Positions 1-7,577 are shown, numbered from the stretch's first letter. The stretch: 20,641 bases of DNA from JAXHUH01 sp034211175 (GCA_034211175.1 JAXHUH010000247.1:1-20641); one strand, 5' to 3'. Made by a program: numbers and translations. The notes: generated by a model not told the origin, from the sequence alone.

Positions 1-2
1 AA

Positions 3-116
3 CGCATCGGGTTCGGGTTCCGGTCCTTCCGCAACTACCGCATCCGAGTCCTGCTCTACGCAGGCCGACCCAACTGGACCCTCCTCGACCAGATCACCCC
101 CGCCGAAATCCGATGA
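3..116 (+). CDS. ISL3-family transposase, C-terminal end (partial)
   Basis: The frame is open from the left edge to a TGA at 114-116 and encodes the last 37 residues of a protein. The stretch RIGFGFRSFRNYRIRVLLY followed by AGRPNW resembles the end of actinobacterial ISL3-type transposases, which finish with a (R/K)xGFGFRxFxNYRxRxLLxAGxPxW segment just after the catalytic DDE domain. The rest of the gene lies outside the window, so whether the element is intact cannot be judged. It is the only transposase trace here and marks the left border of the transporter operon. Recognition rests on a short segment only. Confidence 0.7.
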   Translation, partial: RIGFGFRSFRNYRIRVLLYAGRPNWTLLDQITPAEIR

Positions 117-162
117 GCCCGATATCGACCGCTCACCAGCGATCTCCTACCGTTCATCGTCG

Positions 163-196
163 GGTGACGACCGTTCGTCGACGGGCGCTCGTCACC
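163..196. terminator. Hairpin downstream of the transposase
   Basis: GGTGACGA (163-170) and TCGTCACC (189-196) are perfect inverted arms. Inside them CCGT (171-174) pairs with ACGG (181-184), giving an extended cruciform. There is no T-run, as is usual for GC-rich actinobacteria. It could end the transposase transcript or belong to the IS terminal region. The rest of 117-299 holds no gene I can support; the motif ACCGTTC(A/G)TCG occurs twice there. Confidence 0.4.
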
Positions 197-299
197 GTTC
201 GCGTCGACCACTACGTTGGCTCGCCACGTGCTGTGCCGTTCGTCACAGCGCAGGAGCCGGGGGCGAACGCCCGACGTCGACCGTGGACGGGGGGACGAG

Positions 300-977
300 T
301 TGGAGGTGGTCGACGGCGACGCCGAAGCACCATCGGCGACGGAGCCGGACGCCGGTTGGGTCAGGGCGCTCGACGCCGTCCGCCGGGTGATCGAGCGCAT
401 CTCCGGGCTCGGCGGGGCGATCGCCGCCTACCTCGTCGTCGCCATCTTCGTCATCGGCATCCTCAACGTCGTCCTCCGCTACTACGGCCGGGCCCAGGGC
501 ACGACGCTGGTGTCCAACCTGTGGGTCGACGCCCAGTGGCAGCTGTTCGGCCTGCTCTTCCTGGTCGGTGTCGGCTACGGCGTGCGCGAGGGGGTGAACC
601 CCCGGGTCGACTTCTGGTACTCGAACTTCAGCGAGAGGCGGCGGGCGCTCATCGACCTCATCGGCCACACGGTCCTGCTCGTGCCGTTCTGCTGGATGGC
701 GGTGCGGCTCATGTGGCCGTTCGGCATGGCGGCGCTCGGCCGGCGCACCACGGCCGACGGCACGTCGTGGGAGACGTGGCGGGTGTGGGAGATCTGGGAG
801 GAGTCGAACAACCCCAACGGCCTCCCGCTCGGGCCGATCAAGTTCATGATGGTCATCGGGTTCGCCCTCTTCGGGCTCCAGATCGTGGCCGAGATCATCA
901 AGCGCATCTTCGTGCTCACCGGGCGCAGCGAGCTCGCCGGGCTCAGCACCACGAGCGGCATCCAGAGGATCGAGTGA
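300..977 (+). CDS. dctQ: TRAP transporter small permease (DctQ/TakQ type)
   Basis: This is the small membrane subunit of a tripartite ATP-independent periplasmic (TRAP) transporter, pairing with the large permease encoded next. About four hydrophobic segments are visible: one at GAIAAYLVVAIFVIGILNVV, one at WQLFGLLFLVGVGYGVREG, one at LIGHTVLLVPFCWMAVRLMW and a last one at IKFMMVIGFALFGLQIV. The RVDFWY motif after the second segment and the GLPLGPIKF motif before the last are typical of the subgroup that works with TakP-like binding proteins. The frame is open from an ATG at 216, but residues encoded there are Arg-rich and look non-coding, and that ATG has no ribosome binding site. I prefer TTG at 300, which follows GGGGGGA; GTG at 306 is also possible. 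The stop overlaps the next ATG by one base. Confidence 0.85.
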   Translation: MEVVDGDAEAPSATEPDAGWVRALDAVRRVIERISGLGGAIAAYLVVAIFVIGILNVVLRYYGRAQGTTLVSNLWVDAQWQLFGLLFLVGVGYGVREGVNPRVDFWYSNFSERRRALIDLIGHTVLLVPFCWMAVRLMWPFGMAALGRRTTADGTSWETWRVWEIWEESNNPNGLPLGPIKFMMVIGFALFGLQIVAEIIKRIFVLTGRSELAGLSTTSGIQRIE

Positions 978-2308
978 TGGACCTCGGTGTCGTCCTCGCC
1001 TTCGCGATGTTCGCCGTCTTCCTCGGCATGCTGCTGATCGGCTACAACGTCGCCTTCTGCTTCGCCGGCACGGCGATCCTGTTCTCGTTCATCGGCCACC
1101 TCCTCGGCGTGTTCGACCCGTCGGGGCTGAACCTGATGCCGAGCCGGTGGTTCCCGGCGCTGTCGAACCAGACGTTGCTGGCGGTGCCGTTCTTCGTCCT
1201 CATGGGGGCGATCCTCGAACAGAGCGGCATCGCGGAGCGGCTGCTGCGCGCCGTCGGCCTGCTGATGGGGAACCTCCGCGGCGGCATCGCGCTCGCGGTG
1301 ATCGTCGTCGGCACCCTGCTCGCCGCGGCGACCGGGGTCGTGGCCGCCACCGTGATCGTGATGGGGCTGCTGTCGCTGCCGACCATGCTCCGCTCGGGTT
1401 ACGACCACGAGCTCGCCACCGGCGTCATCGTCGCCTCCGGCACCCTGGCCCAGCTGCTGCCGCCGAGCCTCGTGCTGATCCTGCTCGCCCAGCAGATGAA
1501 CATCTCGGTGCTCGGCCTCTTCCGCGGCGCGCTGCTGCCGGGGCTGCTGATGGCCGGCCTCTACGCCCTGTGGGTCGTCATCGTGTCGATCCGCCACCCG
1601 GAGCGGGCGCCGGCGCTGCCGGCCGCCGAGCGCACGCTGACCGGCGGCGCGCTGGTGCGGGAGATCGTCGTCTCCGGGGTGCCGCCGCTCCTGCTGATCG
1701 CGGCCGTCCTGTACGCCATCTTCGGCGGCATCGCGACGCCGTCCGAGTCCGGTGCGGTCGGGGCGCTCGGCGCGCTGGTCCTGGCCATTGCCTTCCGCTC
1801 GTTCAGCTTCCCGATGCTGATGCGGGCCGCCCGCTCGACCGCCGACATCGTCATCCTCGTGATGACGCTGCTGTTCAGCTCGTCGTTCTTCGGGCTGATG
1901 TTCGAGCGCCTCGGCGGTCAGGCCCAGGCGACCGAGTGGCTGAGCGGGATCGGCGGCGGCAAGTGGGGCTTCGTGATCGTGGCGATGATCGCCGTGTTCC
2001 TGCTCGGCATCAACCTCGAGTTCCTCGAGATCACGTTCATCGTCGTGCCGATCTTCGTGCCCGCCATGCTCGCCCTCGGCTTCAGCGAGGCCGACTTCAT
2101 CTGGTTCACGGTGCTGATGGCGATCAACCTGAACATGGCGTTCATCTCGCCGCCGGTCGGGTTCTCGCTCTTCTACCTCCAGGGCGTCGCCCCCTCGGAG
2201 GTGCGCACCGCGAGCATCCACCGCGGCGCGCTGCCGTTCATGGGGATGCAGATCCTGGCGCTCGTGTTCGTGATGGCCGTTCCCGGCGTCGTGACCGTGC
2301 TGTTGTGA
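977..2308 (+). CDS. dctM: TRAP transporter large permease (DctM)
   Basis: This 443-residue, very hydrophobic protein is the ion-coupled transport subunit of the TRAP system; the usual family length is about 425-440. Roughly a dozen membrane segments can be read, beginning with LGVVLAFAMFAVFLGMLLIG. Family hallmarks include the VPFFVLMGAILEQSGIAERLL block, the GVVAATVIVMGLLSLPTML block, ASGTLAQLLPPSLVLILL, and the late NLNMAFISPPVGFSLFYLQGVAP block. The ATG lies in the TGATG overlap with dctQ and is preceded by GAGG at 965-968, so translation is coupled. Substrate specificity cannot be read from this subunit; the binding protein suggests 2-oxo or related carboxylic acids. Confidence 0.95.
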   Translation: MDLGVVLAFAMFAVFLGMLLIGYNVAFCFAGTAILFSFIGHLLGVFDPSGLNLMPSRWFPALSNQTLLAVPFFVLMGAILEQSGIAERLLRAVGLLMGNLRGGIALAVIVVGTLLAAATGVVAATVIVMGLLSLPTMLRSGYDHELATGVIVASGTLAQLLPPSLVLILLAQQMNISVLGLFRGALLPGLLMAGLYALWVVIVSIRHPERAPALPAAERTLTGGALVREIVVSGVPPLLLIAAVLYAIFGGIATPSESGAVGALGALVLAIAFRSFSFPMLMRAARSTADIVILVMTLLFSSSFFGLMFERLGGQAQATEWLSGIGGGKWGFVIVAMIAVFLLGINLEFLEITFIVVPIFVPAMLALGFSEADFIWFTVLMAINLNMAFISPPVGFSLFYLQGVAPSEVRTASIHRGALPFMGMQILALVFVMAVPGVVTVLL

Positions 2309-2311
2309 CCC

Positions 2312-2326
2312 GGGCCGCCGCGGCCC
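2312..2326 (+). promoter_or_regulatory. GC hairpin between dctM and dctP
   Basis: GGGCCG and CGGCCC flank a 3-nt loop right after the dctM stop. Such an intercistronic hairpin could stabilise or attenuate the message, so that the binding protein is made in a different amount from the permease. A strong ribosome site (GGGGGGAAAGG) follows it just before the dctP ATG. Confidence 0.3.
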
Positions 2327-2373
2327 ATCGCGCTCGTTGCTGACATCCGACCAACGTCAAGGGGGGAAAGGCC

Positions 2374-3630
2374 ATGGAGGACGAGCTCGGGATCGCCGCA
2401 CTGAACCGACGGCGCCTGCTCGGCACCGCGGGAGCTGCGGGGGCGCTGCTCGCCGGAGGGTCGCTGCTCGCCGGCTGCTCGGGCGACGACGACGACACCG
2501 ACGCCGCACCGAACACGACCAGCGGCGACGGCAGCGACACCACCGGCGGAGGGGGCGGCGACAACGAGACCGCGGTCGACCTGGTGCAGGACGACCTGCC
2601 CCAGATCGACTGGGAGATGACCACGAGTTGGCCGGCCGGTCTGGCCACGCTGTTCGGCACCGAGGACAACGGCGTCGGCGCCGTCGGCTTCGCCCAGCTC
2701 GTCGGCGAGCTCTCGGGCGGGCGGTTCACGATCCAGGCGTTCCAGGCCGGGGAGCTGGCCGGCGCGCTCGAGGTGATCGACGTGCTCCAGTCCGGGGCCG
2801 TGCCCGCCGGCCACACGGCGTCCTACTACTACAACGGCAAGAGCCCGGCGTTCGCGTTCGGCACCGCGGTGCCGTTCGGGCTCACGTACCGCCAGCAGTT
2901 CTCGTGGCTCTACTACTACCGCGACGACCAGGGCCGGAGCGGCCTCGACATGCTGCGCGAGTTCTACGCAAACGAGTACAACGTCATCAACTTCCCCGCC
3001 GGGAACACCGGCTGCCAGATGGGCGGGTTCTTCAACCGGGAGATCACGTCGCTCGACGACCTGCAGGGCATCGTCATGCGCATCCCGGGCCTCGGCGGCG
3101 AGATCATGACCCGCCTCGGCGTCACCACCCAGAACCTCGCGGGCGGCGAGATCGCTCAGGCGCTGCAGACCAACGCCATCGACGCCGCCGAGTTCGTCGG
3201 CCCCTACGACGACAACACGCTCGGTCTCGGCGAGGCCGGCGACTTCTACTACTACCCGGGCTGGTGGGAGCCGGGGGCGACGCTCGACGTCTTCGTCAGC
3301 CTCGACGCCTACAACGAGCTGCCCGACGAGTACAAGGGCATCCTCGAGATCGCCGCCCAGCTCAGCTACCTGCGGATGATGGGCTACTACGACAGCATCC
3401 AGCCGTACGCGCTGGCGGAGATCGAGGCCGACGGCGCCGAGCTGCGGGCGTTCCCCGACGACGTCATGGCCGCCGCCCAGTCGGAGGCCGAGACCCTGCT
3501 CGACGAGCTCGCGGCGGAGGACCAGAACTTCGCCACGATCCTCGAGCACTGGCGCCCCTACCGCGATGCGGTCCAGCCCTGGCACGGCACCGCCGAGCTG
3601 TCGATGCTCCGGGCGGGTGCCGGCGAGTAG
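2374..3630 (+). CDS. dctP: TRAP transporter substrate-binding lipoprotein, TakP-like
   Basis: This 418-residue extracytoplasmic solute receptor delivers a carboxylate to the DctQM permease. Residues 11-35 form a Tat-like lipoprotein signal: NRRRLL, a hydrophobic run, then the lipobox LAGC with Cys35 as lipid anchor. A low-complexity D/T/G-rich linker spans about 36-68. The mature domain has features of the 2-oxoacid-binding TakP group: MTTSWPAG, MRIPGLGGEIMTRLG with the substrate-binding Arg, AGGEIAQALQTNAIDAAEFVGPYDD, and YYYPGWWEPG. Where many homologues read AAEW, this protein has AAEF; that position lies next to the ligand and metal site. It starts at ATG 2374 behind GGGGGGAAAGG. Assignment to the TRAP receptor family is firm; the ligand is inferred. 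Confidence 0.93.
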   Translation: MEDELGIAALNRRRLLGTAGAAGALLAGGSLLAGCSGDDDDTDAAPNTTSGDGSDTTGGGGGDNETAVDLVQDDLPQIDWEMTTSWPAGLATLFGTEDNGVGAVGFAQLVGELSGGRFTIQAFQAGELAGALEVIDVLQSGAVPAGHTASYYYNGKSPAFAFGTAVPFGLTYRQQFSWLYYYRDDQGRSGLDMLREFYANEYNVINFPAGNTGCQMGGFFNREITSLDDLQGIVMRIPGLGGEIMTRLGVTTQNLAGGEIAQALQTNAIDAAEFVGPYDDNTLGLGEAGDFYYYPGWWEPGATLDVFVSLDAYNELPDEYKGILEIAAQLSYLRMMGYYDSIQPYALAEIEADGAELRAFPDDVMAAAQSEAETLLDELAAEDQNFATILEHWRPYRDAVQPWHGTAELSMLRAGAGE

Positions 3631-4522
3631 CCGGGTCGGCCTCGTCGCCGCGCTGCTCCTCGCGTGCACGACCGACACGGCCGCTCGTGACGCCGCTCGA
3701 CCGGGTGCGCCGGTCCCGCCGGTCGAGGGGTGGCCCGAGGTCGTGCGCCTCGAGGTCGAGGGGTGCGGCGATGCCCACGACACGTCGGGGGTGGCCACGC
3801 TCATCGGGGATGGGCTCGCGGTCACCGCCGGCCACGTCGTCGCCCGCGGCCACCACATCGTGGCCTCGGGTGACCGGCCGGGCCGCGCCGTCGGGGTCGT
3901 TGCGCTCGACCCCCGGCGCGACCTCGCGCTCGTCCGCCTCCACGAGGCGGACGGCCACGGGGACCCGACCGGGGGGTGGGCCCTGCCCGGCCCTCCCCCC
4001 GGCGGTCCGGCCCCGGCACGCACCACCGCCGAGCCCGCCACCGTCAGGCACGCCACCGAGGAGACCACCTCCGGCGCGACGGTTACGGTCGACCGCGCGG
4101 ACCGCGGCACGGTCGCCGCCGTCGTCGTCCGCACCGTTGCGGTCGCGATCGCCGACATCGATGGCTCCGGCCGCCACCGGCGGGACGCCATCGAGCTCGC
4201 ACCGACCGTGCCGCTCGAGCCGGGCGACAGCGGGGCGCCGGTCGTCGACGCCGACGGCCGGATGGTCGGCCTGGTGTTCGCCGTCTCGACCAACGGCACG
4301 GCAACCGCGTGGGCGACGGCCGCCTCCGAGATCGAGCGGTTCGTCGACGACGCAGAGCTCGCCGGCTACCGCTGCGACCCGGGACGGTCCAGACTGGTCG
4401 GCCGGAACGCCGACCAGCCGGACTACCGCCGCGACCCGCGACGGTCCAGACTGGTCGGCCGGAACGCCGACCAGCCGGACTACCGCCGCGACCCGCGACG
4501 GTCCAGACTGGTCGGCCCGTGA
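3617..4522 (+). CDS. Trypsin-like serine protease, lipoprotein, with repeat tail
   Basis: An S1-type serine protease is encoded. The catalytic triad can be placed: His73 in TAGHVV, Asp102 in RRDLALVRL and Ser205 in GDSGAPV. Choosing GTG 3617, 14 nt inside dctP, gives a compact lipoprotein signal (one Arg, hydrophobic VGLVAALLLA, Cys17); an upstream ATG at 3566 would bury this signal behind an unlikely leader. The protein is therefore probably anchored outside the membrane and processes or senses something there; its substrate is unknown. After the protease domain ends near residue 250, the C-terminus is a 19-residue repeat, YRxDPxRSRLVGRNADQPD, in two full copies and one partial, encoded by a 57-bp DNA repeat. 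The native C-terminus may have been replaced. The stop overlaps the next gene by GTGA. Confidence 0.8.
   Translation: MPASSRVGLVAALLLACTTDTAARDAARPGAPVPPVEGWPEVVRLEVEGCGDAHDTSGVATLIGDGLAVTAGHVVARGHHIVASGDRPGRAVGVVALDPRRDLALVRLHEADGHGDPTGGWALPGPPPGGPAPARTTAEPATVRHATEETTSGATVTVDRADRGTVAAVVVRTVAVAIADIDGSGRHRRDAIELAPTVPLEPGDSGAPVVDADGRMVGLVFAVSTNGTATAWATAASEIERFVDDAELAGYRCDPGRSRLVGRNADQPDYRRDPRRSRLVGRNADQPDYRRDPRRSRLVGP
4366..4518. repeat. 57-bp tandem repeat (2.7 copies) inside the protease gene
   Basis: Copies run 4366-4422, 4423-4479 and, partially, 4480-4518. The period of 57 is divisible by three, so the reading frame is kept. Each full copy holds a perfect inverted repeat, CTGGTCGGC / GCCGACCAG, around a 6-nt centre. 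Copies 1 and 2 differ by only a few bases, so the amplification is recent or kept homogeneous. The array ends exactly where the MFS gene starts. Confidence 0.9.
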
Positions 4523-5790
4523 GCAGCCCGCCGACGACCGACCGACCACCACACCTCGTCGGGCTCTACGGGGTCCTGGCGGGGACGCTGATCGTCTCGA
4601 CGATGCAGCTCTACGCGCCGACCGTCCTCGCCGCCGACATCATCGACGACCTCGGCGTGTCCCGGGCCCAGATCGGCTGGATCGGCGCCGCCAACACCGC
4701 GGTCGGCGCAGCGACGGCGCCGTTCCTCGGCCGCCTCGCCGACCGGATCGGGGCCCGCCGCTCGCTCACGTTCTGCTGGCTCGCCGGGGCCGTCGGCCTC
4801 GCCCTGACCGCGGCGGCATCCGTCTACTGGGCGCTGGTCGTCGCATCGCTGGTGGCCGGGCTGCCCCAGGGGATGGCCAACCCGGCGACGAACAAGCTCA
4901 TCGCCGACCGGGTCCCCCTCGGCCGGCGCGGCCTGGTCACCGGCATCAAGCAGTCCGGCGTCCCGGTGGCGCTGTTCCTCGCCGGGGCCACTCTCCCGGC
5001 CGCGACCCGCATCGGCGGCTGGCGCAGCGGCATCTGGGCCTTCGCCGCGCTCGCCTTCCTCGTCGCGCTCGCCGTGCCCCGCCTCGTCGGCCGGCCGGAG
5101 GAGGCGCCGCCCGGCGAGGCCGAGAACGGAACGAAGGGAACGAAGGGAACGACCGGCACGAACGGCCCGGCCGGGGACCTGCCGGCGCCGCCCGTCGTCA
5201 CCGAGGTCGCGCCGGGTGACCTCGACCGTCTGCCCGGCTTCGTCCACCGGGTCGCGCTGTACTCGTTGCTGCTCGGGACCGCGACCGGGGCGGTGAGCCG
5301 CTTCCTCCCGCTCTACGCGTCCGAGGAGCTCGGCTACTCGACCACCGCCGCCGGGCTCCTCGTCGCCGTGCTCGGCGCCCTCGGCATCGCCGGGCGGGTG
5401 CTCGCCGGCCAGCTCGCCGAGAACCGGGTCGGCACGTTCCCCGCCTTGCGGGCGATGGCACTGCTCTCGGCGGTCGCCGGCGTGATGCTGCTCGTCGCAC
5501 CGTCGGTCGGCGCCTGGCTGCTGTGGCCGCTCGTGCTCGTCGTGGCGTTCAGCATGACCGCGTGGAACTCGGTCGCCATGCTCGCGGTGCTCGCCAACCT
5601 GCCGATGCGGATGACGGGCCGGGCCGCCGGCGTCGCGCTCCTCGGGTTCCTGGCCGGCATGACCATCGGTTCGCCGTTGGCCGGCTGGACGGTCGACGCC
5701 ACCGGCAGCTACGTGGCTGCGTGGACCGGGGTCGTCGTCCTGTCGCTGGCCAGCGCAGTGACCGTGCGGGGCCGTGCCACCCCGGATTGA
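4519..5790 (+). CDS. MFS transporter
   Basis: This 423-residue protein is a major facilitator superfamily permease with about twelve hydrophobic segments in two halves. Motif A of the family is clear at residues 71-81 (GRLADRIGARR), between membrane segments 2 and 3. The central cytoplasmic loop carries a simple Gly-Thr-Lys repeat (GTKGTKGTTGTNG, about 204-216) encoded by a 9-bp microsatellite near 5125-5165, a likely length-variable spot. GTG 4519 overlaps the protease stop as GTGA, so it is probably translated by coupling from the TRAP/protease transcript. The 12-segment layout resembles the CynX/NarK-type or oxalate/formate-like carriers, but I cannot name a substrate. Confidence 0.88.
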   Translation: MSSPPTTDRPPHLVGLYGVLAGTLIVSTMQLYAPTVLAADIIDDLGVSRAQIGWIGAANTAVGAATAPFLGRLADRIGARRSLTFCWLAGAVGLALTAAASVYWALVVASLVAGLPQGMANPATNKLIADRVPLGRRGLVTGIKQSGVPVALFLAGATLPAATRIGGWRSGIWAFAALAFLVALAVPRLVGRPEEAPPGEAENGTKGTKGTTGTNGPAGDLPAPPVVTEVAPGDLDRLPGFVHRVALYSLLLGTATGAVSRFLPLYASEELGYSTTAAGLLVAVLGALGIAGRVLAGQLAENRVGTFPALRAMALLSAVAGVMLLVAPSVGAWLLWPLVLVVAFSMTAWNSVAMLAVLANLPMRMTGRAAGVALLGFLAGMTIGSPLAGWTVDATGSYVAAWTGVVVLSLASAVTVRGRATPD

Positions 5791-5845
5791 CGCCACCCGG
5801 TAATTCGGTCGACCTCGCGGGCCGCCGTCGAGTTCTGTACGGGAC

Positions 5846-6904
5846 ATGACCGCACCCCACGTGCAGGCCCTGATCTCGCGAGCCGCTGACCCGGCCGCGT
5901 TCGACGTGGCGGTCGCCGTGTGCCGGGCGGATGCCGGCCGCCGCGACCCCGGTGACCCGCTGCCGGGCCCCGACGAGCTCGAGGGCGAGCTGCTCGTCGT
6001 CGCGCCCGACCGCATCCGACGCGTGTGGGTGGCCACCCTCGACGGCGCGCCCGCCGGCCTGGCCATGGCGACCGGCCGCTCGACCGACACCGGTGATGTC
6101 CGCATCGCGGAGGTCGACGTCCTCGTCGACCCGGGGCTGCGCCGCCGGGGTGTCGGATCCGCCCTGATGACCGCGGTGGTGTCCGAGGTCGTCGCCCTCG
6201 ACCGCACGTCGATCATCGGGTACCCGGCGGCGGATCTGTGGGCCGAGGAGAGCGCCGCGTTCTGCGCGCGCTACGGCCTCACCGCACGCCAGGAGGAGCG
6301 CTGCTCGCGGGCCCGGGTCGCCGACATCGACGAGTCGCTCCTCGACCGGTGGCTGGCCGAGGCGGCCGACCACGCGCCCGGGTACCGCGTCGTGCAGTGG
6401 GCGGGGCCCTGCCCCGACGACCAGCTGCTCGCCCGCTGGTGCGACGCGGAGGCGGCGATGGGCGACGCACCGCTCGACGACATCGACTACCAGCACCACA
6501 CCCGCGACCTGGAGGCCCAGCGGGCGGCGGACGCAGCGACCGCGGCGCGCGGTCACATCTCGTACTGCACGCTCGCCCTCGCCCCGAACGGGGACGCTGC
6601 CGGGATCACGGAGCTGTCGGTGCAGGTCGACCGCCCCCAGATCGGTCACCAGGGCGACACCGGGGTGCTGGCCGCCCACCGGGGGCACCGACTCGGTCGG
6701 TGGCTGAAGGCGGCCAACTGGCGACAGGCCCGGGCCGCCCACCCGGAGCTGGCCGTCATCGAGACCTACAACGCGCAGTCGAACCCGTGGATGCTCGACA
6801 TCAACGTCGCCATGGGGTTCCGTCCCCACCACGTCTACGTCGCCCACCAGGCGCCGGTCGACACCGTCCTCGCCGCCGTCGAGGGACGCGCCGCGGTCGG
6901 CTGA
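5846..6904 (+). CDS. Tandem-domain GNAT N-acetyltransferase
   Basis: This 352-residue protein has two GCN5-related acetyltransferase folds. The N-terminal half has the acetyl-CoA pyrophosphate loop RRRGVGSAL (about residue 100) after the VDVLVDP strand. The C-terminal half has HRGHRLGRWLK after VLAAHRG, then the late ETYNAQSNPWMLDINVAMGF block, which is typical of actinobacterial double GNAT proteins. The substrate is unknown. The start at ATG 5846 is the first codon of the domain-bearing frame and has no clear ribosome site. The 55-nt gap from the MFS gene suggests its own transcription unit or a loose extension of the upstream operon. Confidence 0.85.
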   Translation: MTAPHVQALISRAADPAAFDVAVAVCRADAGRRDPGDPLPGPDELEGELLVVAPDRIRRVWVATLDGAPAGLAMATGRSTDTGDVRIAEVDVLVDPGLRRRGVGSALMTAVVSEVVALDRTSIIGYPAADLWAEESAAFCARYGLTARQEERCSRARVADIDESLLDRWLAEAADHAPGYRVVQWAGPCPDDQLLARWCDAEAAMGDAPLDDIDYQHHTRDLEAQRAADAATAARGHISYCTLALAPNGDAAGITELSVQVDRPQIGHQGDTGVLAAHRGHRLGRWLKAANWRQARAAHPELAVIETYNAQSNPWMLDINVAMGFRPHHVYVAHQAPVDTVLAAVEGRAAVG

Positions 6905-6969
6905 GGCCGACAGCCGGAACGCTCGCGGCCGTGTCCCGTTCGTCCAAGCCGCGCACGACCGACGAGTCG

Positions 6970-6975
6970 TACGTT
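6970..6975 (+). promoter_or_regulatory. Extended -10 box for a leaderless mRNA (VOC gene)
   Basis: TACGTT lies 7 nt before the ATG at 6983, and no Shine-Dalgarno sequence is present. The same TANNNT-to-start spacing of 6-8 nt recurs at 7507, 8894 and 19574, which supports leaderless transcription. Confidence 0.5.
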
Positions 6976-6982
6976 CCCGGGT

Positions 6983-7375
6983 ATGGCAACGGAACCGGCT
7001 CTCGTCCCCATCCTCGTGTGCGCCGACATCGAGTCCGAGCACGACCACCTCGTCGAGGTGTTCGGGTTCGCCTCGGGCGGGCTCCACCGGCTCGACGACG
7101 GCACGGTGGTCCACGGCGAGGTCCGCCACGGCGACGCCGTGATCTGGCTCCACGCCGTGGCACCGGACTTCGAGCTCGACACCCCGTCCCGCCTGGCGTC
7201 GGCCCACGGCGGGCTCTCGGTCCGCGTGCCCGACGTCGACGACCACTTCGCCCGGGTGAAGGGCGCCGGCGGGACCATCGAGTACGAGCCGACCGACCAG
7301 CCCTACGGCCTGCGCGAGTACGGCACCCGCGACCCCGAGGGCCACCACTGGTGGTTCGCCACGCCCCTCCCCTGA
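6983..7375 (+). CDS. VOC superfamily (glyoxalase/bleomycin-resistance-like) protein
   Basis: A 130-residue single-domain vicinal oxygen chelate protein is encoded. It opens with VPILVCADIESEHDHLVEVFGF, the first beta-alpha-beta unit, and closes with REYGTRDPEGHHWWF, the conserved end of the second unit. HGEVRHGDAVIWLH supplies a central strand. Members bind a divalent metal or, as antibiotic-binding proteins, a drug; the family cannot be resolved further here. It begins directly after a -10 box, so it is likely leaderless, and it is followed by a long inverted repeat that probably ends the transcript. Confidence 0.82.
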   Translation: MATEPALVPILVCADIESEHDHLVEVFGFASGGLHRLDDGTVVHGEVRHGDAVIWLHAVAPDFELDTPSRLASAHGGLSVRVPDVDDHFARVKGAGGTIEYEPTDQPYGLREYGTRDPEGHHWWFATPLP

Positions 7376-7387
7376 CACCCGCCCTGA

Positions 7388-7453
7388 CCCGTTCCGGGTT
7401 CCCGGCGCCGTCGGCGACCAGCGCACTCACCTCGCCCCGGAACCCGGAACGGG
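7388..7453. terminator. Long inverted repeat, terminator-like
   Basis: CCCGTTCCGGGTTCC (7388-7402) and GGAACCCGGAACGGG (7439-7453) are perfect 15-bp arms separated by 36 nt, starting 12 nt after the VOC stop codon. There is no T-tract. It could terminate the VOC transcript or bind a regulator of the next gene. Confidence 0.55.
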
Positions 7454-7506
7454 GCGTCACCGAGCAGCGGCGGCGAACCAGGACGGCGAGTGTCCGGGTT
7501 CGGGCG

Positions 7507-7512
7507 TAGCGT
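7507..7512 (+). promoter_or_regulatory. -10 box upstream of uORF/HTH_42 gene
   Basis: TAGCGT sits 8 nt before ATG 7521, the start of a short ORF whose stop overlaps the start of the winged-helix gene. Confidence 0.4.
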
Positions 7513-7520
7513 CGGCGGGC

Positions 7521-7577
7521 ATGCGACCCGATCCGACCGCCGCAGCACCCCGGACGACGTGGGCACCTCGTCGATGA
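7521..7577 (+). CDS. Possible leaderless 18-codon upstream ORF
   Basis: ATG 7521 follows a TAGCGT box at leaderless spacing and opens an 18-residue frame (MRPDPTAAAPRTTWAPRR). Its TGA overlaps the ATG at 7574 as ATGA. The peptide has no recognisable function; if real, it would load ribosomes onto the winged-helix gene, which has no obvious Shine-Dalgarno sequence. This is inferred from spacing only, and the HTH_42 start could instead lie at GTG 7559. Confidence 0.25.
   Translation: MRPDPTAAAPRTTWAPRR

Noticed and set aside
113..976. An N-terminal extension of the large permease back to 113, giving a 731-residue protein
   Set aside because: The extra 288 codons are the wrong frame of dctQ; the true start is ATG 977 with a ribosome site and an overlap.
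575..2221. A 548-codon minus-strand frame opposite dctQM
   Set aside because: Its product is a low-complexity string of Arg, Glu, His and Asp; the plus strand carries clear TRAP permeases.
5791..5845. A leaderless promoter for the GNAT gene at TACGGG (5838-5843)
   Set aside because: It would lie only 2 nt before the ATG, too close for the spacing seen at the other genes.
4480..6216. A 578-codon minus-strand frame opposite the MFS gene
   Set aside because: It is a composition shadow of the MFS gene and has no recognisable motif.
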